From: Desulfovibrio sp. JY
Lineage (GTDB): Bacteria; Desulfobacterota; Desulfovibrionia; Desulfovibrionales; Desulfovibrionaceae
DNA length: 64,000 nucleotides
Direction of reading: 5' to 3'
Assembly: GCA_021730285.1 (NCBI GenBank)
Contig: CP082962.1
Span: forward strand, 558,001 to 622,000
Shown here: piece by piece, positions 1 to 7,806 of the stretch
Position numbering within the stretch: the first letter of the stretch is position 1
Layout: each line of letters opens with the position of its first letter
Made by a program: the position numbers and the translations under genes
The notes under the pieces: generated by a model
Told to the model about the DNA's origin: nothing
The model's input: the letters and a program-made list of their open reading frames with translations, nothing else
Databases searched by the model: none

Positions 1-70
1 TTGTTGCCGCAATCGTGTCCGGCGTCGAGGCGCAAAGCGCCTCGTGCCGCCGGGCCGATTGCGGCGACAA
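1..70. repeat. 70-nt palindromic element, copy 1
   Basis: The outer arms TTGTTGCCGCAATCG and CGATTGCGGCGACAA pair with one mismatch. The core CGAGGCGC-AAA-GCGCCTCG is a perfect stem. A second copy of exactly the same length lies at 40380-40449 and differs mainly in the core loop. In both places a GGTCCGGGGG-type module follows about 50-70 bp later, so the repeat is composite. It lies beyond the 3' end of the minus-strand gene at 235-672. It may act as a terminator, a REP-like element or a MITE; the sequence alone does not decide. Confidence 0.75.
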
Positions 71-122
71 AACAGAGGACGTCCCGCCGTCTCCCCCATG
101 GCCTTCCACCATCCCAACCCGG

Positions 123-177
123 AAAAGGGAGGTCCGGAGGGCATAAGCCCTCCGGCGGGGTCCGGGGCAGAGCCCCG
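123..177. repeat. GC module of the GGTCCGGGGGGC family
   Basis: This stretch carries nested short inverted repeats (GGAGGGC-ataa-GCCCTCC, then GGGGC-aga-GCCCC). Related copies lie at 13114-13196, 23931-24028, 31629-31670, 40121-40177 and 40521-40578, all intergenic or at gene ends. It forms the second half of the composite repeat that begins at position 1. The function is unknown. Confidence 0.65.
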
Positions 178-234
178 CTCCCGTTCCCCCTTCCTCCTGG
201 CCTACTCCTCTCCTGCTACTCCTGCCCTGCGCCG

Positions 235-672
235 CTACCGCAGGCGGCTATAGCTGCCGGCGGGGATATCGTCGGCGAGGCGCACCCAGATGGCGGTGGC
301 AACACCCCAGACGATATTGGCGACGATGACGACGACAGGGGTGAGCAGGCCGAGATCCAGGCCCCAAAGGCCCTTGTCGAGCATATTGGGGAAGACGATC
401 AGCAGTTGGAAGAGGGTCGGGGCGATGCTGGCGATGACGCCGCGCCAGAAGATGGAGCCCGGCATCCAGCGGGGGGTCAGCAGCAGCCCCCACACGCCGC
501 CCCAGACGAGTCTGGGGTAGAGCCAGGGCAGGGTCCATTGGGGGGCCATGGCGACGTTCAGGCTGCTGAACGCTCCGTAGGCACCGGCCAGGTAAATAAA
601 AATGCTGTTGATGAGGCCTCCCACGAGGCCTCCGGCAAAGCAAACGCTCACCCAGGCGAAAAAATTGCGCAT
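235..672 (-). CDS. Small integral membrane protein of unknown function
   Basis: The product has 145 residues with about four hydrophobic segments (roughly 3-30, 55-70, 77-95 and 104-130) and short basic loops. I do not recognise a family. The ATG start is backed by a GGAGG-AAAGAGG ribosome site directly upstream on the minus strand. It is transcribed away from the NlpC/P60 gene at 714-2090, 41 bp downstream of that gene's stop, so the two could share a transcript. Its 3' end is followed by a composite palindromic repeat (1-177). The function cannot be inferred. Confidence 0.75.
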   Translation of the reverse strand: MRNFFAWVSVCFAGGLVGGLINSIFIYLAGAYGAFSSLNVAMAPQWTLPWLYPRLVWGGVWGLLLTPRWMPGSIFWRGVIASIAPTLFQLLIVFPNMLDKGLWGLDLGLLTPVVVIVANIVWGVATAIWVRLADDIPAGSYSRLR

Positions 673-713
673 CCTCTTTCCTCCCTCCTCGCTTGGATGC
701 CGGGCGCGGCGAT

Positions 714-2090
714 TTAATAGGGACTGACCAGAATAGACAGAGACCGCACGCGATTGAGCAGAATATGGGTCGGCCCCACGGCCGGCACTTCCTCGCCGGC
801 GCGCAGTGTGGTGACGACGGCGCGTCCGATCACGAGCCGGCCGTCGCGTCCCGTTTCACTGAACGTGTGCAGCCCCCACATGTCGTGGTAGACCACGGGA
901 TGTCCTTTGTACTCGCCGACGTAGACGAGAATGTGACCTTTCATCCAAATCAGGCTGGCAAAGGGAACGCCATGGCTGAGGATGGTCGTTTCCTTCTGGG
1001 CGTTGTCCATGTCGCCAAGGGGAATGGCGCCGCCGTAGGCGGCCTGGCTGGCGGAATTGCGCGGCAGGTAGATGCCGAAGGGCACGAAGAGGTCGTGGGT
1101 CAGGGCCGAGCAGTCGCGTTTGCCGTCGATACCGCCCCAGCCGTAGATTTTGCCCATGAACTGGTTGCCCACGGCGGCGACGTTTCGCGGCGTCATGGGC
1201 ATGGGCATGGGCACGGCGGCCGTGGCCGGCAGGTGCACGCGCACGGTCTCGGCCTGGCCCGAGCCGCCCCGGCGCGGCACGAGCACGGTGACGCCCGAGG
1301 CGTCGGCCGGTCCGGCCAGGGGGAAGAACGCGCCCACGTCGGCGGTGATGCCGGCCTCGGGCAGCGACGTCTGGTCCTTGACCACGGCCGCGAGGCGCGG
1401 CGTGGAGAATTGAGCGATGGTGGCCTCGTCGACGTAGGCCACGTCCGTGGCCGGCAGCCAGCCGAAGGTCAGGGCGGATTCGGCCAGCACCCAGGAGCCG
1501 TCGCGGCTGGCGTGGGTGACGAGGATGGGGGTGCCCGGCGGCAGGGCGGTATGCTGGAGATAGTCGAAGGGGTAGCCTTCGCCGGGCAGGCTCGGGTCGG
1601 CAAAGCGCGGGGCCTTCGTGGGCATGCCGCGCAGGTTGGTGTTTTTGACGGTCAGCGCCTTGCGCATGACGTTGGGGTAGGAGCCGAGTCCGGCGGCGGC
1701 GTGGAGCGAAGCGGCGAAGGACGGGCTGTTCGGCTGTCCGTTGGCACCGAATCCCGGGGATTTTTCGAAGCGGCGGAAGATCGTCTCCACGGCCCGGCGC
1801 GAATATTCCGGCCGGCCCAGGTTCCAGGGCGTCAGCCAGGTCTGCAGGAAGGTTTCCATGCGCAGTCCGGCCTGTTCCTTGGGATAAAGCAGCCGGTCGG
1901 CGGTACCGGGCCGCAGGTAGGCGTTTAGGTCCTGGGGCAGGACGCGCAGGTCCTGGACCTCGCCCTTGCCTGTCGGGACGGACGGCGGCGTGGGGGCAAG
2001 GGGAATCTGTGGAGCCCGGGCGCAGCCCCAGACCAAAAGCAGGAAGACGCAAAGCGCGGCGAAACGCAACCGCCGTGACATGGACTGCAT
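714..2090 (-). CDS. SH3-domain NlpC/P60 cell-wall peptidase lipoprotein
   Basis: The 458-residue protein begins with a lipoprotein signal (hydrophobic stretch ending in LLVWGC at about residue 21), so it is probably anchored in the periplasm. The middle has the layout of the Desulfovibrio multidomain NlpC/P60 enzymes: an N-terminal stabilising domain followed by two bacterial SH3 domains. The C-terminal C40 peptidase domain has the catalytic Cys at about 327 (context GKRDCSALTHD) and His at about 386 (KGHILVYVG), with a further His about 12 residues on. Family members cleave gamma-D-glutamyl-diamino acid bonds in peptidoglycan peptides. The start at 2090 is chosen because the lipobox lies at the right distance and a purine-rich site precedes it. 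A longer in-frame reading up to 2180 would bury the signal peptide. Confidence 0.88.
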   Translation of the reverse strand: MQSMSRRLRFAALCVFLLLVWGCARAPQIPLAPTPPSVPTGKGEVQDLRVLPQDLNAYLRPGTADRLLYPKEQAGLRMETFLQTWLTPWNLGRPEYSRRAVETIFRRFEKSPGFGANGQPNSPSFAASLHAAAGLGSYPNVMRKALTVKNTNLRGMPTKAPRFADPSLPGEGYPFDYLQHTALPPGTPILVTHASRDGSWVLAESALTFGWLPATDVAYVDEATIAQFSTPRLAAVVKDQTSLPEAGITADVGAFFPLAGPADASGVTVLVPRRGGSGQAETVRVHLPATAAVPMPMPMTPRNVAAVGNQFMGKIYGWGGIDGKRDCSALTHDLFVPFGIYLPRNSASQAAYGGAIPLGDMDNAQKETTILSHGVPFASLIWMKGHILVYVGEYKGHPVVYHDMWGLHTFSETGRDGRLVIGRAVVTTLRAGEEVPAVGPTHILLNRVRSLSILVSPY

Positions 2091-2218
2091 GGCGCAAAGC
2101 CCCCCTTCCCCAACTTGACGGCGGACGCGGCCGCCGACTATCCGGCTGGCGGGAGGGTAGACGTTGGCGCACGCGAACACAAGCCCGATAAGGACGACAA
2201 GGATGAAAGGTTGCGGTT

Positions 2219-2995
2219 GTGGGTATGAAACAGGCTAAGGCCATGGACGCGGCCGAGACCGCGCGTCTGCTCGCCTCCCGGGTGCCGGAGACGGTGCCTG
2301 TTTCGGTGCGGGTAAGCGCCCGGGCCCGGGGCATCGTCTTGCGCATGCTGCCGGGCAAGGGGCTCGAGGTGGTGGCCCCGGCCGGGGTGGGGGCGGGATT
2401 GTTGCTCCAGGCGGTGGAAGCCAGGCGCGACTGGATCGACCGCATCTCGCGCCGCATGGCGGCCGAGGGCGGGCTTCCGGGCCAGGGACCGGTGGCGCCG
2501 CGTCCCTCCATGCTCGTGCTGACGGCCTTTTCCCGGCAGTGGAAGCTGTCCTATCTGGCCCGGGAGATGGCCGGCTGCCTGGTTTCGAACTGGCGTCCGA
2601 CGGAACTTTTGGTGTCCGGGGCGGTTTCGGACCCGGCGGCGGTGTCCGAGGCGCTGACGGCGTTTAGCCGTCGCCGGGCCGGCGAGTTGTTGCGCCGGGA
2701 ACTGGCCCGGGTGTCCGAGACCATCGGGCTTGGCTACAGCGCCGTGACCATCCGGGCCCAGCGCACCCGCTGGGGGAGCTGCACGGCCAAGGGGCACATC
2801 AACCTCAATTACACCATCGCCTTTTTGCCGCCGGAGCTGTGCCGGCTGGTGCTGGTCCACGAACTGTGCCACACCGTCGAGCTCAACCATTCGGCCCGGT
2901 TCTGGGACGTCGTGGAGAAATACGTTCCGGACTGCCGGGCCATGGACGCGCGGCTCAATAGCGCCCGCCACTATCTGCCGCTGTGGTTGCCGTAA
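2219..2995 (+). CDS. YgjP-like (DUF45 / SprT-type) metallopeptidase
   Basis: The protein has 258 residues. Near the C-terminus it carries HELCHTVELNHSARFW (His214, Glu215, His218, His224), the zinc-binding signature of the YgjP/WLM metallopeptidase family. Upstream, TRWGSCTAKGHINLNY is the second conserved family block. The physiological substrate of this family is not established. The reading begins with GTG at 2219; an ATG two codons later is an equally good start and an ATG at 2243 is possible. The gene converges with a small minus-strand gene 15 bp downstream and diverges from the NlpC/P60 gene. Confidence 0.85.
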   Translation: MGMKQAKAMDAAETARLLASRVPETVPVSVRVSARARGIVLRMLPGKGLEVVAPAGVGAGLLLQAVEARRDWIDRISRRMAAEGGLPGQGPVAPRPSMLVLTAFSRQWKLSYLAREMAGCLVSNWRPTELLVSGAVSDPAAVSEALTAFSRRRAGELLRRELARVSETIGLGYSAVTIRAQRTRWGSCTAKGHINLNYTIAFLPPELCRLVLVHELCHTVELNHSARFWDVVEKYVPDCRAMDARLNSARHYLPLWLP

Positions 2996-3010
2996 CCGGC
3001 CAAAGCCCCC

Positions 3011-3361
3011 CTACGGCTGCTCCAGCGTGACCTCGTCGAGCTTTTCGCCGGAAAAATAAAACACGGTGATCGGCTCATCCACGCCCCGCACGACGACCAG
3101 ACGGCCAGACGGCCCGTCGCCGGCGAGATCGAGCAGCGCCTCGGCCACCGACGCCCCCTCCTCGGCCGGACACTCCTCGCAGGCCACCTCGAACCGCAGC
3201 GACTCCGGCCCCGGCATCACTTCGAGGCGGGCGACATCCAGACCGGCCAACGCCCCGGCCAGCACCTCCCCGGCCTCGGACTCGATCTCCCCCACCCGTT
3301 CGAAGGAATATTCCTCGGGATAGCGTATTTCGCCGAGCAGACGACAGGGCGCATCCTGCAT
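3011..3361 (-). CDS. Conserved-looking hypothetical protein, 116 aa
   Basis: This is a small acidic soluble protein without signal peptide or membrane segment. It has a Cys pair (CEEC) near residue 70 and alternating beta-strand-like hydrophobic patches. I do not recognise a family. The ATG at 3361 is preceded by a strong GGAGG site; the frame stays open further upstream but those extensions overlap the rnr promoter region. It is divergent from rnr and convergent with the YgjP-type gene. The function is unknown. Confidence 0.65.
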   Translation of the reverse strand: MQDAPCRLLGEIRYPEEYSFERVGEIESEAGEVLAGALAGLDVARLEVMPGPESLRFEVACEECPAEEGASVAEALLDLAGDGPSGRLVVVRGVDEPITVFYFSGEKLDEVTLEQP

Positions 3362-3492
3362 ACCGCCTCCGCATGTTGACTTTTTGGCGAAATACCACGC
3401 CCGAAAGCCCCTCGCAACGCGCAGCGGGCTTGTGTCGCGCCGCGCGGGGCTGTAGAGGGTGAGGAGCGCGACTATTGGAGGACAGAGGATAC

Positions 3493-5715
3493 ATGACAGC
3501 AAGAAGAAGAAAAGGACGTTCCCCAAAGGGACCGGGGGCCGGACTCGACACGGCCGCCATATTGCGGATCTTCCGCGAAAGCGGCAAGCCCCTGTCCGAC
3601 AAGGAGGTGGCGCGCAGCCTCCAGGGCACAGCCTTCAAATTCCACGACCTGCGCCACATGCTCGAAAACCTGCGCGAGGCGGGCAAGCTCATCCGCGTCC
3701 AGAAAGGCTGGGGACTTCTGGAAAGCATGCGGCTTCTCACCGGGGTGCTTGAGATAAGCCGTTCTGGCGTGGGCTACGTGCTTCCCGACGACAAACGCCG
3801 CAAGGACATCTTTATCCATCCCAAGGATATCGGCGATGCCTGGCACGGCGACCGGGTGGCCGTCGCCGTCACCCGCGAACGCAAGGACAAGAACCACGAA
3901 GGCCGTGTGGCCAGGGTCATCGAGCGCGGCGTTTCGACGCTGCCCTGCCGGGTGATCAAGCGCATGGCGCCCGACCTGTTCCTGTGCCGTCCGACGGATG
4001 CCCGCCACTCCATGAGCTTCATGGTGGACTACATTCCCCCGACGCCGGAGGATCCGGTGCCCGGCCCCGAGGACATCATGAACGTGGGCGTGGGGGAAAA
4101 GCTCGAATACAAGCTCTATTCCGGCAAAGGGTTGGAGCTTCTCGGCGCCCAGGGCGACGTGGCCGTGCAGGAACGCCTGGTCAAGCTCAACCACGACATC
4201 CCCGGCCCCTTCCCGCCCAAGACGATCAACGAGGCCGAGGCGCTGCCCGAAGCCCCGGGCGAGGCCGATTTCGCCGGCCGCAAGGACCTGCGCGACCTGA
4301 CCTTCGTCACCATCGACGGGGCCAAGGCGCGCGACTTCGACGACGCCATTTACGTGAAAAAACGCGGCCGGGCCTATACCCTCTGGGTGGCCATCGCCGA
4401 CGTGTCCCACTACGTGCCCGAGGGCAGCGCCCTGGACGCCGAAGCCCTGGAACGCGGCAACTCCTACTATTTTCCCCAATCCGTGGAGCCCATGCTGCCC
4501 GAGCGGCTCTCCAACGGGCTTTGCAGCTTAAACCCCAACGTGCCGCGCCTGGCCATGGTGGCGGAGATCGATTTTTCGGCCAAGGGCCTGCCCGGCCGCA
4601 CCGACATCTACCCGGCGGTCATCGAGTCCAAGGCGCGCCTGACCTACGCCCAGGTCAACCGGGCGCTGCTGCTCGGCGACGAAGCGGAACGCGAAAAGAT
4701 CGCGGCCGTCCTGCCCATGCTGACCACGGCCGAGGTGCTGGCCCGGGCCATAAACGCCGTGCGCACGGAGCGGGGCAACCTGGACTTCGATCTGCCCGAA
4801 CCGGAAATCCTGTTCAATTTCCAGGGCGAGACCCAGGACATCCGGCCCAAGGTGCGCCATTTCGGCCACCAGATCGTGGAGGAATTCATGATCGCGGCCA
4901 ACGAGGCCGTGGCCCGGTTCCTGACCGAAAAAGACGCGCCGGTGCTCTACCGAGTCCACCCCGAGCCCGATCCGACCAAGCTCGAAGCCTTTTTCAAGCT
5001 TCTGGCCACGACCGACCTGGCTCCCCAGCTCCCCCCGACCCCCGGCCCCGGGGATCTGGCCACCATGCTGCGGGCCGCCTCGGGCACGGACCTCGACTTC
5101 CTGGTCAGCCGGATCGCGCTGCGCACCATGATGCAGGCCTCCTACTCGCCCAAGCTCGACGGGCATTTCGGCCTGGCCTCGACCTGCTACTGCCACTTCA
5201 CCTCCCCCATACGCCGCTACGCCGACTTGGTGGTGCACCGCTCCATCAAAAACGTGCTGGCCGGCAAAGCCGTACCGGAGAAAAAGCTGGCCCGGCTGGC
5301 CAAGGTGGCCGAGCACATCAGCCGCCGGGAACGGGTGGCCATGGAGGCCGAGCGCGAAATATTAAAGCGCGTCACCGTGCTTTTCCTGGCCGACAAGGTC
5401 GGCCGGCGCTTTACCGGCGTGGTCAGCTCCATTGCGGATTTCGGCTTCTGGGTGGAACTCAAGGAGGTCATGGCCGAGGGCATGGTGCGGCTGTCGTCGC
5501 TTTCCGACGACTACTACACCTATTTCCCGGAACGCCATGAACTTATCGGCGAGCGCACCGGCCGCCGGTTCCGGCTGGGCCAGCCGGTGGAAGTGGAACT
5601 GACGGGCGTGGACATGGGACGGCTGTCCGTGGACCTCGGCCTGGTCGAGGGCGGCGAAGCGCCGCTGGCCCTGCCCACGGCCAAACGCAAAAGTTCGAGG
5701 CGTCGCCGCAAATGA
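3493..5715 (+). CDS. rnr: Ribonuclease R
   Basis: This 740-residue exoribonuclease of the RNB family degrades structured RNA 3' to 5' in the cytoplasm. An N-terminal winged-helix domain (about 15-75) is followed by cold-shock domains. The RNB catalytic core contains TIDGAKARDFDDA at about 273-285, whose acidic residues bind the catalytic metal. A C-terminal S1 domain begins near 637 (FTGVVSSIADFGFWVEL), and the tail is basic (KRKSSRRRRK), as usual for RNase R. The start at 3493 follows a GAGG site; an in-frame ATG at 3475 overlaps the ribosome site. The stop overlaps the next gene by the ATGA arrangement, so the two are probably translationally coupled. Confidence 0.95.
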   Translation: MTARRRKGRSPKGPGAGLDTAAILRIFRESGKPLSDKEVARSLQGTAFKFHDLRHMLENLREAGKLIRVQKGWGLLESMRLLTGVLEISRSGVGYVLPDDKRRKDIFIHPKDIGDAWHGDRVAVAVTRERKDKNHEGRVARVIERGVSTLPCRVIKRMAPDLFLCRPTDARHSMSFMVDYIPPTPEDPVPGPEDIMNVGVGEKLEYKLYSGKGLELLGAQGDVAVQERLVKLNHDIPGPFPPKTINEAEALPEAPGEADFAGRKDLRDLTFVTIDGAKARDFDDAIYVKKRGRAYTLWVAIADVSHYVPEGSALDAEALERGNSYYFPQSVEPMLPERLSNGLCSLNPNVPRLAMVAEIDFSAKGLPGRTDIYPAVIESKARLTYAQVNRALLLGDEAEREKIAAVLPMLTTAEVLARAINAVRTERGNLDFDLPEPEILFNFQGETQDIRPKVRHFGHQIVEEFMIAANEAVARFLTEKDAPVLYRVHPEPDPTKLEAFFKLLATTDLAPQLPPTPGPGDLATMLRAASGTDLDFLVSRIALRTMMQASYSPKLDGHFGLASTCYCHFTSPIRRYADLVVHRSIKNVLAGKAVPEKKLARLAKVAEHISRRERVAMEAEREILKRVTVLFLADKVGRRFTGVVSSIADFGFWVELKEVMAEGMVRLSSLSDDYYTYFPERHELIGERTGRRFRLGQPVEVELTGVDMGRLSVDLGLVEGGEAPLALPTAKRKSSRRRRK

Positions 5716-6161
5716 ACCGCTTTCGCCGCCGGGACACGCTCCTTGCCGCCCTGGCCGTTATCTGGCTCGTGGCCGCCGCCGGGGCGGCCGCGATCGATTG
5801 GCCCACCCCGCTCAAGCTGGCCAAGGAGCGGCTGCAACTGGCCTATCTCGCGGCCAATGCCGTGGACAAGGATTTCCGTCCCTACGACCAGCCCGAGGCA
5901 AGCGACCCCGACGCCCAGTACCAGCAGCTCGTGGCCGATTACCGGGACCGGTTCGGGGAGCGCTTCAACATCGCCGCCGTCGAACGCCTCCATGACGACA
6001 CCGTTGCCGGCATGGCCCGGGAGCGCGCCGGCATCGTCGTCTTCACGGTCGCCGCAACGGCCGTGGTCTGGTGGCTGCTTATGACCATCGGCCGATTGCT
6101 CGGCCCGGGCGACGCGGCCGGGTCGCGGAAGCAGCCGTGCCGCGGCAAGGGCTACGCCTAA
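5712..6161 (+). CDS. Two-helix membrane protein coupled to rnr
   Basis: The 149-residue product has a hydrophobic segment at about 9-28 and another at about 106-127, with a hydrophilic alpha-helical stretch of some 75 residues between them. This suggests an inner-membrane protein with a periplasmic middle part. It has no family motif that I recognise. The start codon overlaps the rnr stop by four bases (ATGA), so it is expressed with rnr. The C-terminal tail is basic. The function is unknown. Confidence 0.7.
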   Translation: MNRFRRRDTLLAALAVIWLVAAAGAAAIDWPTPLKLAKERLQLAYLAANAVDKDFRPYDQPEASDPDAQYQQLVADYRDRFGERFNIAAVERLHDDTVAGMARERAGIVVFTVAATAVVWWLLMTIGRLLGPGDAAGSRKQPCRGKGYA

Positions 6162-6228
6162 GGCCGGCGGCCATGCCCGCCCCCTGTCCCTGACGCCCAA
6201 GGCCATCGCGCCGGAGCCCGAAACGCAA

Positions 6229-6261
6229 CCGGCCCGCCGGGGATGAACCACGACGGGCCGG
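6229..6261. terminator. Hairpin between convergent genes
   Basis: An 8-bp stem CCGGCCCG / CGGGCCGG lies between the ends of the 5712-6161 gene and the minus-strand binding-protein gene. The T-tract is poor on both sides, so activity as an intrinsic terminator is only likely. Confidence 0.4.
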
Positions 6262-6289
6262 GAAAACCGAGCCGATGGACCGAGCCCGC

Positions 6290-7582
6290 CTACTTCTTCT
6301 TGCCGGAACTCAGGAAAAGCTCCTTGGCCGTGCCCGGCTCGAACTGGTAGCGGGCGGCCTTTTCCCAGAAATACTTGTCCTTGTCGTGCCCGAGCACCCA
6401 GAAGTCGAAATCCCAGTCCTCGCGGCGGTCGCCGTGTTCGTTTAGGGCCAGCCAGCCCGTCACGCCGTACATGCGCTCGCACACCCGGGGCAGCATCTGC
6501 TTGAACCGTGCGGCATCGCCGGTCCCACCCACGGCCTGGGCCGTGAAAAAGGCCGCCCAGGCCCCGTCGTAGGCGGCCAGGCTCTGGGTGTCGGGAAAAA
6601 GGTCGGCCTTGTCCTGGATGCGCTTTTCCGTCAGCGCATACACGTTGGCTCCGCCCTCGCCGTAACGCGGGCTGGCCAGGCGGACCTTCATGGCGAAGGC
6701 CGCGCTCTCCGGGTCCTTGGCGATGGGGTCGAACATGGCCGTGGCGTCGCAGCCATACCAGGGCACGGCCGCCAGTTCCGGATACTTGGAAGCGCCCTTC
6801 AGGAGGGTCACGACCTCCGGACCGCCGGCGAAATAGATCGCCACCTTGCCGTTTTTGCGCTCGCGCGAAAGCTGGCCCACCTGCTTGGCCAGATCGCCGA
6901 GGATCTCGGCGAAATCCTTGCGGTCCGGGGCGAACCGGGCCCCGGGCAAAACCTCGCCGCCAAGCTGGCGAAAGCGCGCCTTGACATGGACGACCATGTC
7001 GTCGCCGTAGCGGTCGCCCTGCCACAGCGGCACCACCGTGCCCACGCCTTCCTGGCGCATGAGGCTCGTGACCGCCTCGGCCTGATAGGTGTCCGACGGC
7101 GACAGGCGAAAGAGGTTGTCGCCCTTCTTGGACAAAAACGGCCCGGAACTGCCCTGGCTGATGAGCACCATGTTGTTTTTGTCGGCGTATTCCAGGCAGG
7201 CCTCGGCCTCGTCGTCGGAAAAGGGGCCGATGACGACCCGGATGCCCTGTCCGGCCAGGGCCTTCAGCTGCTCCACGGCCGTGGCCGGCTTGCCGCCGGT
7301 GTCTTCCAGGACGAACCGGGCCTGGCCGCCCGCGCCGCTGGTCGCCAGATAGTTGTTGATGTCGGTCTGGGCCAGCTCCAGGGCGGCCTTGGACGTCTTG
7401 CCGCGCTCGGCCAGGGGCCCGGTCAGCGGCAAAAGCGCCCCGAAGGTATACCCGCCGCCCTTCTGGGCCGCCGCCACGCCGACAAGGGCCAGCAGCGCGG
7501 CCACAGCCAGACACGCCACCGCCAGACGCCGCAGGCCGGACAAGCCGACGCGCCGTTTTCTCCCAACCCCATGCCCGTTCAT
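6290..7582 (-). CDS. Periplasmic ligand-binding protein (LivJ / PBP1 type)
   Basis: The protein has 430 residues. A basic N-terminus and a hydrophobic core ending in GVAAAQ form a cleavable signal peptide of about 40 residues. The mature part starts FGALLPLTGPLAERGK, the opening strand typical of type I periplasmic binding proteins of branched-chain amino-acid ABC transporters and of penicillin-binding-protein activators. The body has two lobes (for example IRVVIGPFSDDEAEAC and NNMVLISQGSS). No permease or ATPase gene lies nearby, so it may serve a distant transporter or be a lipoprotein-synthase activator-like sensor. The start at 7582 has an AAGGAGAGG site; an upstream in-frame ATG lacks one. 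Confidence 0.82.
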   Translation of the reverse strand: MNGHGVGRKRRVGLSGLRRLAVACLAVAALLALVGVAAAQKGGGYTFGALLPLTGPLAERGKTSKAALELAQTDINNYLATSGAGGQARFVLEDTGGKPATAVEQLKALAGQGIRVVIGPFSDDEAEACLEYADKNNMVLISQGSSGPFLSKKGDNLFRLSPSDTYQAEAVTSLMRQEGVGTVVPLWQGDRYGDDMVVHVKARFRQLGGEVLPGARFAPDRKDFAEILGDLAKQVGQLSRERKNGKVAIYFAGGPEVVTLLKGASKYPELAAVPWYGCDATAMFDPIAKDPESAAFAMKVRLASPRYGEGGANVYALTEKRIQDKADLFPDTQSLAAYDGAWAAFFTAQAVGGTGDAARFKQMLPRVCERMYGVTGWLALNEHGDRREDWDFDFWVLGHDKDKYFWEKAARYQFEPGTAKELFLSSGKKK

Positions 7583-7806
7583 ATCCTCTCCTTGCCGCGA
7601 CAGCGCCATGGCCGCCGCGCCGTATGTCCGCGGCCCGCGTCGAAACGCATGCCGCACTTATTGGCCCATACCCTCAACCGGGACAAAAGAAAACAGATCG
7701 CCGGCCGCCAGGCGCGCCCTTTCCAAACCAGGCCCATTGGCATACAGTACCTACGCGGCTTTGCCCGCCGCCTGTTTTGCCCCCCCATTCCCTACAAGGA
7801 TTGGCC

